From assembly GCA_905250075.1 (NCBI GenBank), contig CAJNOP010000022.1, positions 124,001 to 188,000 on the forward strand: a stretch of 64,000 nt of DNA, written 5' to 3'. Position 1 is the stretch's first letter; every line of letters begins with the position of its first letter. Positions 1 through 12,459 of the stretch are shown here, in pieces. The stretch comes from Rotaria sp. Silwood1 (lineage: Eukaryota; Rotifera; Eurotatoria; Philodinida; Philodinidae). The position numbers and the translations under genes are program-made. The notes beneath the pieces are model-generated. The model saw only the letters and a list, made by a program, of their open reading frames with translations, did not search any database and was not told where the DNA came from.

Positions 1-3000
1 TTAATGGTAAATGAGCCATGCCATCATCTTTGTCTTGATTTTCATTTTCATTGTCGTTTTCGTTACCATTTTCATTTTCATTGTCATTTTCATTTTCATT
101 TTCGTCTTGATTTTCATTTTCGTCTTGATTTTCATTTTCATTTTCATCTTGATTTTCATTTTCATTATTATTCTGATCAGCTAAAGAAAAACAAAAATAA
201 AACAAGATTTAGATTATTTTATAACCTTAAAGAAAGTTACTAAGTGTTATTCAAAACGATAAATTTTATATTTCAATTTATGTGAAGTCATAAAAATAAC
301 ATAATTAAACATTAAAGTTTATATAAAGCTTATTGTCAAAGTTGAGTTTATTTAATTCATGCTTATAATCGTTTTGCCAATATTCTAATAATTAATTATA
401 TATAGAAATTTAAATATTGTATTGAACCACTCACCGAGAAAATGAAGCATGAAAGATCTAGAAATGTCACAATTATGTATACTTTGAGTGGCATGCTATG
501 ACATGACACAGAAACATGTATTAGACAAAAAAAGGAAATTTTGAAGAGGAAAAATCTTCGTTCTTAGACAAATTAGAAATAGTGAACTGGAAAATTTATA
601 AAAGCTTGCTGTTTCCTTTTGACTTCTTCATAAGTCTAATACGTCAGTTATTAACATATAAACTAGAAATGAATAATATGAAAACTTATAGTATTTGACA
701 AGGACTATCCATTGTTTTGACAAAGAAATTCTGCTTGACTTTCTTTTTCCAATGTTTTTTTTACTGTAGAAGCTCGAAAGCGTGACTTTTAAATCGAGAA
801 TGAACAATTGCATGGAGGAACATGCATTGAGCTATATTTCTCAATACAGTTTTGTATGCTCTATCTCAAAATTATCCTGTCAAGATTCTATAACAAAAGG
901 AACATTCAAAAAAAAAACAAATAGTTTTATTTAAAACATCAATCAGATTTTTCCATAGAAAAATTCATAATCCTTCATGTTGACTTTGATATTTATTTTC
1001 TTTGTAGATTTTATTTCAACTAAAAAAAAAGGTTTGAATATTTCTTTAATAGACATTTATTTATAGAGTTCAACGTGTTTTATTATATCCTGTCAAAAGA
1101 AACCGACATGATTTAATCAGTATGAAAATTGAGCAGTATGTCAGGTTTCCTTCTAGTTCATGATGAGTACAAATATTTGAAGAATGCAAATATTAAGTTT
1201 CTAATACGATTCAGCTTTGATAAATATGATAGAGTAGAATTTTTTATGAGTTAAGCTCATATTTTGAAATACATATGTAACAAAGATTAAGAAGAAAATA
1301 AAACATTAAAATATTCTTCCGATCGAATACAATTTCTATTACATTTTTATTCATAATTTTTTTGTTAATAAATTCATAAGAAGCAATTCAAATCAAACAA
1401 TTTACGGTTGAATAGTTTCCAAAATTGACTGAAAAAAAAAACAGTCATGCATACAAAAATTATTAATTTTCGAAAAAACCTTCATGCTTTTTAACCATAA
1501 CTATCATACTACATATTAATCAGCATTCGAAACTTACAAACAAACATTCCTAAACGTCAATTCAATCTTGTATTGAGACAAGAGATGTGTAGGATTAAGT
1601 TATGTTTGATTCTTATTCTTTAAATATTATACTAATAAACATTTCGCGTAAGCTAATGTTCGTTCCAGAATTCAAGATGAGTGGCTGTAAGATTAATTAC
1701 TCGATAACCACACCACTTAGCAATCTAATCTATCGTCATCTCAAAAACATTTTAAAAAATGCATGAAAACAATCCTTCTTTTCAAGGAAAATTTTGTTAA
1801 AATGCAATAAAAATTTCTATTATTTGACCGAATAGATATGTAATTTTGCTTGCTCAACATTAAGATATGAGTAGATAGTTACCTGAATTGTGTTTTGAAC
1901 TATAGATCTGAAGTTAATATCAAAATGAAAATTACATCCAAAGTGAACACCATTTCCATGCATTTTTTTATTTTTTTGCGAAGATAATGAATTTTAAAAC
2001 AATTTTGTCGCATATACTATCAGATAAAAAGACGTCCGCACGTCTCATTTTACAATTGTTGAAAACTGCAGATCACTAGCTATTGCCATTGTCGAATTAT
2101 TGACATGACGCCTACTTCTCTTTAATTTTGGTGCGGACATTAGCTTGCGTAAACAATTTCGCAATTTTCGGATAAAGTTCTTTCGAGATATGAAGCTTCC
2201 GACACTTAAGAAAAGCTCGAAGTCTTTATTGTTTGCTTCCCATTTCAAGGCACAATTCCTTTTGCGCAAATAGTGAATATCGTATACATTCTTTAAAAGC
2301 TTCATATCTCAGAGAAGACTTTCGAAAGTAATTCGGATCTATATAATGTACATAGTGTCGATAAAAAAAAAAGCATATTGACACTAAGAAATACTCTCTT
2401 GTCAACTTCTCATACTATATCACATAAAACAATCTTGATTTTTTTTTCATCGAGCTCAAGTACTTATTTGTTTTGATAAGAAAAGAACATGAAACTTAAG
2501 TGATGGCCTTTTATGGAATATCTAAAATAAAAGTCTTACCTTCTTCTTCAACTTCATTTTCGGATTGATTATCATCTTTTGTTGTTTCATTTTCATTTTG
2601 ATTTGTAGCCATAGATACGTCATCTGCATTATCACCATCATTATCACTTGCATTACTATCATTATTGTCATTACTATTACTACGAGTTTTTCCTAATAAA
2701 AAAAACTGTATATGTGCGTATGTTTGTCATTTAAATATCTTTTAAAACTTACTAGTAAGTCGACTATCATTAGGATCCAAAACTTGTGTATCTTCGATGT
2801 CGGATATGACAAAAGCTAAAGAAAAATGTATGCAAGAAAACAATAGTAATAAACTCAAAAATTTGAGGTAAACTAACGATTTTTGTTTCTGCTTCGTGTT
2901 ATTATGGAATGTGTTGTTGGAGATGATGCAGAAGATTTTTCTCTTAGTTTGTATTCTCGATCTTGTTCATCTATCATAGAGCTCTCACTTTCATCATCTT

Positions 3001-3349
3001 CTTCCTGTTCTTGTAACTCTTCGGTGGATGGAATGGTACATTTACAACCTGGACAATGATGATGGCTAAGTTGTTGTTTTAATTTTTTATTCACTTCTTG
3101 TAATTGTTTATATTTTCGATAAACCTTATTAACATATGTTTCATTTACTTCGTTATAAGCATTAATTATTTCATCAGTTAATTCATACAACTCTTCAATA
3201 CGTTTTCGAGCTTTTAGATCAATTGCTCTTGAAGCTAAGATAAAAAGAAAAAGAAATATATATATATATATATATATAATAAGAAATATTTATTTAACAC
3301 CTGAATCAGACATTGGAGACAATCTTTTTGTACTCGTACGTTTTCCCAT
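1..3349 (-). CDS. Unidentified coiled-coil protein with acidic Asn/Glu repeats (partial)
   Basis: I do not recognise this gene. Five exons read in phase on the minus strand: 3349-3301, 3234-2878, 2815-2753, 2692-2540 and 180 to beyond the left edge, 267 codons so far. It starts MGKRTSTKRLSP. Residues about 22-68 are charged and heptad-like (RKRIEELYELTDE, QLQEVNKKLKQQL) and probably form a coiled coil. They are followed by HHHCPGCKC, a short Cys/His cluster that could bind a metal. The rest is acidic and low in complexity: Ser/Asp/Asn in exon 4, then repeats of Glu-Asn and Asn-Gln-Asp in exon 5. Introns 1-3 are about 60 bases, but intron 4 is about 2.4 kb. The protein lies head-to-head with MDM1. 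The exon phases closing across all junctions make a real gene very likely; the function is unknown. Confidence 0.72.
181..2539 (-). other. Long intron 4 of the left-edge gene
   Basis: This AT-rich intron is about 2.36 kb, against about 60 bases for its neighbours. Donor GTAAGA (2539) and acceptor CTTTAG (181) are clear and the phase is kept. Apart from the repeat at 1900-2305 I see no exon in it. Confidence 0.6.
1900..2305. repeat. Diverged repeat, related copy at 36.1-36.4 kb
   Basis: By eye, blocks here match 36090-36340 in the same orientation: a GCGAAGATRATRRATTT block, then a stretch around CTAGCTATTGCCATTGTCGAATT, then one with a GCGGAC/GCGAGGC end. The minus strand is open from 2305 to 2045 (86 codons, basic, with Arg/Lys-rich middle), and the other copy can be read on the same strand with one stop. 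It may be a remnant of a mobile element open reading frame. Confidence 0.45.
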
Positions 3350-3609
3350 CGCGTTGTCGGAACTGAATGAATACAAAACAACACAACGACCTTCCGAGTT
3401 CTATTTTGATTAATAGATGTCGTTGTTAGTATTTTTTTTTAATTGAAATTATTTATTTAAAGATGCAAAAAAAAGTTTTAAAAAGTTAATTTCTAATAAA
3501 TTTGAATAAACTTCTTATGAACCGTTAAGTTGATATGACAACGATATGATCTATGAAACGATAGGATAGCGCTTTCTGATGATTTTTTTTCTTTCATACA
3601 AACCGCAAC
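3350..3609. promoter_or_regulatory. Divergent promoter region between the left-edge gene and MDM1
   Basis: The two start codons, minus at 3349 and plus at 3610, are 260 bases apart and point away from each other, so both 5' ends must lie here. No clear TATA box or known site is visible; T-rich and A-rich runs lie at 3430-3480 and 3580-3595. Confidence 0.5.
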
Positions 3610-6600
3610 ATGAAGTATCAAGTAAGAATATAAAATCAAGAAAAACAAAAGGTTTTAGAAAATGTTTAATTCTGAAATTTAGACTGAATATCAACGAAAT
3701 TATCAAAATCGTTCACCAAAAAAATTTCATGAACTTTCAGCTGAAGAGCGAAAATTAAGCGAAGGTCTTTTGATAGTTTCTTTTGTGTGTTAACTAATTT
3801 ATTTTCTTTTGTTAAGTACCAATCAAACGTTCATTATCATCACCATCTCGTCGTCGTCGATTATCACCAAATCGTTATTATAATGATGATAATGATTTTG
3901 CTGTTATTGGACCAAATGAAAAATTTTCTCAGTCATCTCTTTATCGATTGAAACAGCCATTTAAAAATTATCCACGTGTTGCTAAATCTCAAGAATATGT
4001 TGTTTTAGGAAGAAATGAAAAATTTGCAGATAATGTTATTTATCGATTAAGAAATCCCATTATAAGAGATTCACCTAGAGTAAGAGATCTTCATTATAAA
4101 TAAACATTGTTCTACCATTTACTGGTTACTAAAGTGTTCTTTTGTAGATCGTTTACAAAAACTAAAATATGAAAGCCACAAAAAAAATATTTTGAATATG
4201 AGCGTAGGTGTCGATGAAGAAAACACTTAGACTAGTATTCACACTCTATTCTACCGATTTATTTAATATCGTTATATTGAAAAAAAAACTTCTTTGCATG
4301 GTCAGATATATTTTCAATACATAACTTATTTTCTCCTCAAGACAATATATGCGATATATCTCGTCAGCAGCAACAAATATCATTTTATTCTTTGGTTCGT
4401 CCGTTCAATCACTATATTAGTTTACTATATATATTGATTGAATTTCTGAGCACATCATCCTTTCTTTCAGCGAAGTTTGACATACATTGTTCAGCTTTTC
4501 CTAAACTTTGAATTCAATTAGTTCGCACTTTTCTGACTTTGCTGAGTCAATAATATCATGGCTCGAATGATTGGCACCTACTATAAGATCTCTTCGCTAC
4601 ATTCAATACCAGCACCTGCAACATTTAAACTAGCTAGGGTCTACAGTAGAAATTTTAGATTCATAAAAGGCTTGAGAAGATTTTAGAAAGTTCTAGAATG
4701 ATCTAAATACTGTCACCACTGACGTACCTTTTTTTCGTTGCTATGGAGACGCACATAATGATCTTTTGCTTCGCTACTTTCATCCCGATTACTAGGATCT
4801 AAGACAAGGAGGAGCCGCAAAAACGTCGATTTAAACATACACTCATTGAGTTTTCTTCAAAAATATATGTGAGTTCCACAGAAACTGAATTTTTTAAAGT
4901 AAGGTATTCTTCTAACACCATCGAATAGGGCTTATTGTGTGCTATCGATTGACACAGAACAATCAAGAATACAGTTCATGCATGTATAGTAAATCTCATC
5001 CTATGAGAAGCATTCAATGTTGTCATGAAAGAAAAAAAATCAAGGCTTCTCATGTCATTCAATCTCTATTATACCACAAGCAGGACGTCGGATGGATCTG
5101 ACTACACTATTAACATTTCGAGAGATTAATTCTCTATTTATAAGATTATTTAATCACTTGCTCTTCTGGAATCGTTGTGGAAGTTAAATGCTTAAAATAT
5201 TTGCTTGCCTAAGATTTTTGATGAAAAAGAGGAAGTTCTTGACAAAATCCTTTGATTCTTTTCTATCAGCCAATTTCTTCTAATTAAGGTCGAAAACAGT
5301 TCTTTCGCAGTTACTTTCTGCAAAGAAAAACATTTATGAACCGTTTGTGAAATTTTAGTTCTTCTCTCTAAAAAAAATCGAATAGCTTCAAATAACCATT
5401 TCGAGAAATACTATAATACATGATTTGTATTTTCTATTTGTGTTTCTAGTTGATTGTGTATCAGATAAAGTTTCGTAGTTCTATCTTATGTAGGGTTCTT
5501 TCATAGAGATGTTATACCCGAAAGTATCTTTGTTTGACAATGAAAATAAATCTTTCATTGTGTGTTTTAGCATGCCACAGATAGATACGTACACATCGTT
5601 GAACAACTTAGATTTATTTGTAATTTTTCACATCTCGTAGCGACGCCGGAAGAGTCATTGATAAAACCATGGTTGAAATAGAGAATACGTGTCTCTGGAA
5701 TGTTAATAGTATGGATAGATCAATCAGACATACTCTCATTTGTCACTCAAGAAATCTTTAGAAGAGATGGGAGGGATAACTTATATACAAAGCACGTCGT
5801 AGAAAACTAAAGGACATCTCATTTAATAGAGAATTATTTACTCTAGTATTACATTTGACGGTAGTAAATTTTATGTCTGATTTATAGACGCTGAAATATT
5901 AGGGCTTTTGATTATCTAGAAACCCAAAGTGACTATTTTGTGTCTCACTATGTCTGATCCTTTTAGCTTTTGTTATACTTTTGAATGATATTGCATATGA
6001 AAACATTTTATTTTAAAAAGCTCAACCTTTTTAGTTTTTCCAAACTTGTAGATTTTGTAACTTTATTATAAGGGAGGGCCCCCCTCAGAAACCAACTTTG
6101 TTATTTTTCATCCGATTTCAACCAAAATTTCAGAGAATGTTAGTCTTGGCTAGAATAGATTATGGTTAAAATATCTCTCGAAATCTGCGAGCCATTCACA
6201 AGTTATAGTCAATTAATTAATCAAAAATACCCTTTACGCGGGCAAGGTTTTCAACATGAGGATACTAGCTTAGCATGTCGGCGTGGTTTTTAAATTGTAG
6301 AGTACCCCCAGGGCTAGGTCGTAACAGAGCCCGATTTTTAATTTCCCTTTGTTTGATTTTTAAAAAAATCTTTCTGAAAAATTCTCAAATTCGTGGACAA
6401 AAAATCGCTAATTAAAATAAAAGATCTAAGTTTTTTATTTAAACAAAGGAGAAATTCAAAAATCGGGCTCTATTACGATCTAGCTCCAAGTGTCTGCTCT
6501 ACAACAAAAAAGCATTACCACTTTTATATTGAGTCGTTATTGAGTAAGGTTTGCCCGCGTAAACAGTATACTCGAAAAAATGGATTTTGAGAAAAACGGA

Positions 6601-9600
6601 AAATAAGTTTTTAAAAACCTTATTTTTTCAATATGGAGGTTCAGAAAATCGTATGTAATATCCTTAAATCTCATCCTAAAATCAATCGACTATAGTACAT
6701 TCGAGAGTAGACACTTTGCTCTATCTAACGAGTTATAAATCACAAAATCGATAAATTTGACCGCAATTGACTTTTCTGGGGGGGGGGGGGGGGGGGCAGG
6801 AAAAAAAAAGAAGAGAAAAATAATCAACTAGAAGTTTATGGAGTTTTTTGCAAGACATGTTCCCAAGTTTTTCAATTCCAAAATATTGATCTTGAGTCGG
6901 CGACATTCAAATCGAATGAAATTGTTAGCTCCATATCATGACGTTTTTGTGGAAATACTCAACAGCCAAAAGTCGTTCACTTGACAACGCAAAATTCTTT
7001 GTTGAACTTCATTCTCTAGACTTGCTTCTTTTTTGTTTCAAAAAACATGTCAAGATGTAGAGCATGACAGAACCATCATTTTTAAATTCATCATTTTGAG
7101 GAAAGAAAAATTTACTGCCTCGAAAAGTTCTCAAAAAATGGTGCTCTCATTATGAAAGTACTCTTTTATATAGTAGTAACAATGTTTAATTCAAAAAAGA
7201 AACTCTCATGTCTTGCATCTTGACATGCTATTTCAAACAAGAAAACAATTAAAAATATAGAATGAACGCACATAGAGAGTTCTAGTTTGCGCAATCAAAG
7301 GGGAAAAAATGATGAAAATTTTTGAAAAAAGAAGGCATAGAATAAAACAATCATAATATTATTTTGTTTAACTGCAATGAATTTTAATACACATATACTC
7401 AATCTTTACAATCATCAATGTAAAACAAAATATAATTATTCCTTATATGCCTGCACGAACTATATAATTAAATTTAAGATAAAATTTTATATTTATACAT
7501 GATTTTATGTACTGTTAAAATTAGGTTGTAATACGACGACGTAAAAATGAAAATCATTCATGTGGTATTCAAACTGTATGTGAGAATAGAAAGTCGAATA
7601 TTATTCGTATGATTATAATTTTCTTGTATTTAGGAACTCGATAAAGCAGCTAGTATTTCCTATGATCATCGACATAGAGTAAATTTTATTTTATTTTTTT
7701 TTTATAATAGAAAACTTTTGTTCTTTGTTTCATTTCATATTATAGAAACGAATTGAACCAAAAAGTGAATATAAACATAAATATAATTGGACACAACCAC
7801 CAAATATTTCAGTTCATGATCAAAAACCTATAGAAAATTCTCAATGGGTTTGATTTAATTTTTTTCAAATCTATATTTTTAAAATAATATTTTCAGAATG
7901 ATCGCCGTTTCGACATCATGAAGCCATCATCTATTGTTAATCCGTCGGAAAAAATTTCTAAAGGTGTCAATACACCATCACGTTTAGAGATCGATGTTCA
8001 TGCAAATAAACAACACGCAAAACGAACTCCTATTGATTCAACAAAGCCTTTTCGGCCAACAAGAGATAAAAGACATGAATATCGAGCATGTCATAGACGA
8101 ATTATTGATCCAAAACAACGAAAAGCATTTGAAGCTGAGGAAGTTGACGAACGAGTAAAGTTTTTTTTTATTTAATTTTAGGCGTGCCTCGAATCCGAAT
8201 GTTGTGGTTCTATTTTGAAAGCAGTCATTTTTAGTTAATTTATAAAAGAATATAGAATCAAGGAATTTCGTGCTTGACTGCAGTAGATCTACACACAGTG
8301 GAATAAATGATCTGAAAATCAAAGTTTTATGCAAGAACTTTCATTTTCCATAGGACCGCATCCTGACGCATTACAGTCCTATCTAACTTCGTTCGATAGG
8401 GTCGAGATTTATAGTACAGATACTTGGAAATATTCTTCAGAGTTAGAATGAACCACTTTTAATCTTTTTTACTGTTGTTCTCAGATCTTCGCTTTGAACC
8501 TTGACGTATTTTTCTTATAAAAAGAAGACAGAAAGTAAGATTTGCAAAAAAGTTCCGATAGTCTTTCGTCTCTTCAAAAAAAAAAATTTTCAATCCAATC
8601 GAACAAAACTTAATGGGATCGATAATACATCAGGATGTGACTGGTGCATGCCTAATTCAAATCATATTTATATATGTTTACATTTGGTACATTTAGAAAC
8701 GAAAAAAGTTTGTAAAAGTTGATCATGCTCATACCGATGATGAAGATATTGGTAGAAATATTGATTTAGGAGATGAATTTCGACAAAAATATCCACATGG
8801 AAAATTAAGGTTTTTGAAAAAGTTTAAATTTTCATATTCATATGTGTTTTTCTTCGTTAGACGTTGGAAATCCGAATATCAAGCAACATATAAACCATTC
8901 TGGCGTTTTGATTATAAGAATGGTAAATGGTATAAAGATACAGCAGCAGTAAATCAATTATTTTATTATATTTTTTCATTTCAATTGTTCATGTTTTTCA
9001 TTGTTTATTTAGGATGAAACAGGTTTTAATCCAAATTTATTTTGGTATCAAGAATTAATGGCAACACGAAAACGAGCTAATGAATATCGTGCTAATGCAG
9101 AAAAAGATCATTTCAATCGTGATTATAATCTTCAATTACAAACAGGCTTCAATGGAGAAAATAACTATCGAGAATGGAACGATGATGATGATAGTGATAC
9201 TATTAGTGTTATTTCAATTGATCGGTAAGAAACTATCGAAAAGCTACTTAGAATTTAAAATATAAGAATATTTTAGTAAGAACTTTTTTTTTTCGTAATA
9301 GTGATTTAGAACGAGAACGTATTGAAGGTGAACGTCGTCGTGAGAAAGATGCAAGACGAAAACAACATAAACAAATTCACTATGACAAGTAGAATAAGCA
9401 CAAATATAAATCTCATTTATATATTTACAAAGAAAAACTCGTCGTTTTCTTTATATTTAAGGCCAATACAAACTGTAAAAGCATTTACATATAAAACGGA
9501 TCAAACAGTTCAAACTGAACATCCAACTGATCGTATCGTTTATATTGATGAACCACCACCAAAACAACCAAGTGTAGCTACAAAAGCTTTTGTACGTAAT

Positions 9601-10770
9601 CTTGGTTCATCATCAATTCAACAACATATGTCATGGGATTCGGAAAGTCTTTATAGTCAAGATACAAATTCAGATATGTTCGTATTACCATTACTATTCT
9701 TGTACTATCGTCAATTGAGTTTTTGTTTTTTCTTGTAATTAGAGACTCATATCGAAAACAGTATACAAATGATAATTTAGCAAATCGAAAAAGTATTATT
9801 CGTAAAGGATTATCGAAAAAACAAGAATCTCGAGGAACAGGAACACATTCGCCAACATCCATTGAACGACAACAAAACAATCTCAACGATGGTTACATTT
9901 CATCACAAACAAATCAACGATCAATTCAAGTATAAATTCATTTATCAATATTTCTGTTGATGTCACTTTTTTTTAAATGTAGCCAAATGAATTTAATACA
10001 TTTGCTACTCGTTCAGCAACAAATAATCAGGAATCTCATAATGCTACTGGTCGACCAAGTTATGATACACAGATATTTGATAAACGTCCTTATACCAGTA
10101 TGAATGAATGTAAAGGATCTTAAATTTTACTTTTTTTTTGTTGTTTTTAACATATTAAAAATTCATTTTTGATAGATTGTTCATATCCAGGTAGTCGATT
10201 TAAAGATGAAGTAACAGAATATTATTACGGTAGAGATGACAATAGACAACAACATCAACATACACCTACATCAAGACCTTCATTTCAAAATCATTTACAT
10301 TCACTTAATGAAAATTACGATCAAACTTATCGTACACGTTGTAAAGGTAAAAAGTTTTTAGTACAATCTCTGTGGGATTAAAATGTGAAACACAGTATAG
10401 CTATGGATACTAATCATATGGAGATTATTTTTTATTCTTTGTATTGTGAGACATATTTCTTCAACATCCTTATACTTAATCTCATTGAGGTACAAATATC
10501 TTTCATATATATTTTAGCACTCCTATTAGATCGTATTTCACAACAAATTGTTATGTTTTATATATTCTATCAAATACATTCTTATTTTTCTTTTTTTTTT
10601 TGATAGATGATGATGTTCTGTCAGTGAATTCAGCTCGATCATTAACATCAAGTTGTAGTTTAGCATCACAAACACTTGAACGTGCTCAACAAAATATGAA
10701 TAAATATTGGGGTGGTCATTCACCAACATTAAACTATTCACCAAAAAAACCATGTTGTGCTGAAAATTAA
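3610..10770 (+). CDS. MDM1: MDM1 nuclear/centriolar microtubule-binding protein
   Basis: MDM1 binds microtubules at centrioles and restrains centriole duplication. Fifteen exons close in phase to 704 aa (human about 714): 3610-3621, 3683-3764, 3817-4079, 7634-7678, 7746-7847, 7897-8154, 8697-8809, 8861-8948, 9013-9224, 9302-9388, 9462-9677, 9743-9929, 9983-10097, 10176-10346, 10607-10770. The family's repeated Ser/Thr-Glu-Tyr-x-R/K-x-F/Y motifs are present: TEYQRNYQNR near the N terminus, KSEYKHKYNW, KRHEYRACHRR and KSEYQATYKPFWR. The block ELMATRKRANEYR..DHFNRDYN matches the family's 'REKAEFYRKR..HFSRDHLNQ' block. The C terminus, VNSARSLTSS..ASQTLERAQQNMNKYWG, matches the conserved end. Donor GTCTTT after exon 2 and GTTCGT after exon 11 are weak but forced by phase. 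Exon 3 could instead read through to a stop at 4103, giving a short form. Intron 3 is 3.55 kb and full of foldback repeats. Confidence 0.9.
6061..6797. mobile_element. Palindromic element ending in a poly-C/poly-G run
   Basis: A foldback lies at 6235-6375 against 6405-6563; both arms carry TTTACGCGGGCAA and GAGCCCGATTTTT in inverted order. Outside it, the left end reads CCCCCCTCAGAAACC and the right end reads TTTTCTG followed by a run of about 18 G, which are inverted to each other. No open reading frame; likely a non-autonomous DNA element. The outer arms match poorly, and no target duplication is clear. Confidence 0.5.
6985..7300. mobile_element. Palindromic non-autonomous element, copy A
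   Basis: The left arm (about 7000-7090: TTTTTTGTTTCAAAAAACATG, AAGATGTAGAGCATGA) is inverted in the right arm (about 7190-7285: CATGTCTTGCATCTTGACATG, TTTCAAACAAGAAAA). The same arm sequence recurs in copies at 21.0-21.6 and 25.6-25.9 kb. It has no coding capacity. Confidence 0.55.
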
Positions 10771-12074
10771 TCAAAAGTTCATGAAAAACAAATATTTAAC
10801 AAAACAATATCCATTGGTGTGTGTGTGTGTACTAATTTCCGACATAGACTATATTGTCATTTTTTTTGTGTTTTAATTCCGTGTACATCTGATCCTTAGT
10901 ACTATTATTATTATGAATTATTGCAGGAATCGCTCATAGTATTATATTTGTTTAACATATGATTCAATGTTTTTTTTTCTATTGCTTTACAGTAGATTTG
11001 TGATATACTAATCCATACATAGAAAAAATAAATAGGATCTTTTTTTTCCTTAGCATGTGTGAACAGTAGATTTGTATTGAGATTTCTTTTTGAACAAATC
11101 CATATGATTTGAATTGTTATTTATTGTACAATCAAGCTCTAAAGACATACTGAGTACTGACATTATATTTGATATTTCGTGTAATCAAACAATCATGTAA
11201 AAAGTTTTTGTTAAAAATTGATTTGATTGATTCTCCAATGTCTTGAAATTGTTAACTTTTATATGCATTTTGGATTGAATCTGATCGCTTAATCAAGTGT
11301 GTATTGATATTTCATATGACGTTAAAAAGAAATTAAATATTGAAACTGAGATGATAATTATAAAAAATAACTAATCAACCAAGGAACAACAGCATGTACT
11401 TGTGAATAAAGTTCTAATGTAAAAGGATGATTGTGAGTATGAAAATTCGTGGACATAGAAGAAAATGCTTCACGTTACAAGTCACACATCCACGCCTACC
11501 TTTTTTTTTTGTCGATTCTATGTTCGTTTGATATTAATACGTGATAAGTTATTTAGTAGTGCATCATTTATTTTTGTTATCTACTGATTTGGTTTTTAAT
11601 GATTTGATGGATTGTTTCAATGGAAGTCCAATAATAGTCAGAATAAGGATAAGAATTTATTTGATTATTTACACGTTTTATGAATTGTGCCAATGGTCAA
11701 AGATTCAATTTCCTGTGTTATATTTATTCAGGCAGTTCTTTATTTCTTGTTGCGCAGATGATTAAATGTCAAAGCTATTGATCATGATGCATGCTGAGAT
11801 AGTTAATCATGTTTTTTACCTGTCTGGCTTGGTGACTAAATACTGTAGACGAGATATAACAAACACTGCCTATGATTTGAAAATATCATAACATTTTGTC
11901 TTTTCTTCTTGTTTTTCTACTTCTCCCTCGTTTGACTAATGTATAAGAAGGAACTAAATCATTGAGTGAAAATTAGTTTGATGACAAACCTCTATTTATA
12001 GCTTTATAGAGAATGGCTAATACCGTTAACAATGTTTCATCGAAAAATCAACTACAAAAAAAACTGTTGGTTGT
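10771..12074. other. Intergenic, 3' side of MDM1
   Basis: A poly(A) signal AATAAA at 11037-11042 probably ends MDM1 transcripts. A short (GT)n run lies at 10817-10831. Nothing else supportable. Confidence 0.5.
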
Positions 12075-12459
12075 ATGGAACTATTTCCTTATGAATCATA
12101 TTTATACAACACAAACACTTCTCCTCAAGTATATTATCAATCTGAATCAGGGTCGAGTAACAATGATAAATGTAGACAAGCATTCGTAGAGGCACGATTA
12201 ACTCCAACTCGATCTATAGATCAGATAGAAACCTATGTAGTTTAGTCTTTATTGAACATGTTCTGCTGCTGTCTATGTTTTGGAATCGTGGCATGTGCCT
12301 ATGGGGGATAATGTCCAACGTTTAAACGAAGAAAACAATTTTCAAGGTACAATGAAGGCTTCAGAACAAGTTCGAAACTGGAATATGATGGGCACAATAA
12401 TGTGTATGATTATTATTAGCATTAATGTACTAATAATACTGTCCAAAAGCATGTTCTGA
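12075..12459 (+). pseudogene. CD225/dispanin-type membrane protein, broken
   Basis: CD225 (dispanin) proteins are small two-span membrane proteins. From ATG 12075 a 56-codon N-terminal part ends at TAG 12243, exactly where the family usually has the Trp of its first membrane segment. The frame then continues SLLNMFCCCLCFGIVACAYG, resembling the family's 'FN..CC.CLG..A..YS' segment, to a second stop at 12309. The rest, including GTMKASEQVRNWN and a hydrophobic tail ending at TGA 12457, is in the next frame after the GGGGG run at 12303-12307. So there is one nonsense codon and one frameshift. Introns of 50 or more bases cannot explain either break. A decayed family member is the best reading; sequence error is an alternative for the frameshift. 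Family assignment is from motif memory. Confidence 0.6.

Larger units (their letters stand above)
4080..7633 (+). other. Long intron 3 of MDM1
   Basis: This 3.55 kb intron has donor GTAAGA at 4080 and acceptor TATTTAG at 7633. It contains two palindromic elements (6061-6797 and about 6985-7300). At 4685-4698 there is one heat-shock-element-like array, GAAagTTCtaGAA, probably by chance. The remainder is AT-rich with no exon that I can support. Confidence 0.55.

Noticed and set aside
4..243. Plus-strand frame of alternating Phe/His/Asp
   Set aside because: It is the antisense of the Asn/Glu-repeat exon of the minus-strand gene, whose splice phase fits.
8038..8334. Minus-strand frame over an MDM1 exon
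   Set aside because: Antisense of a conserved MDM1 exon (7897-8154).
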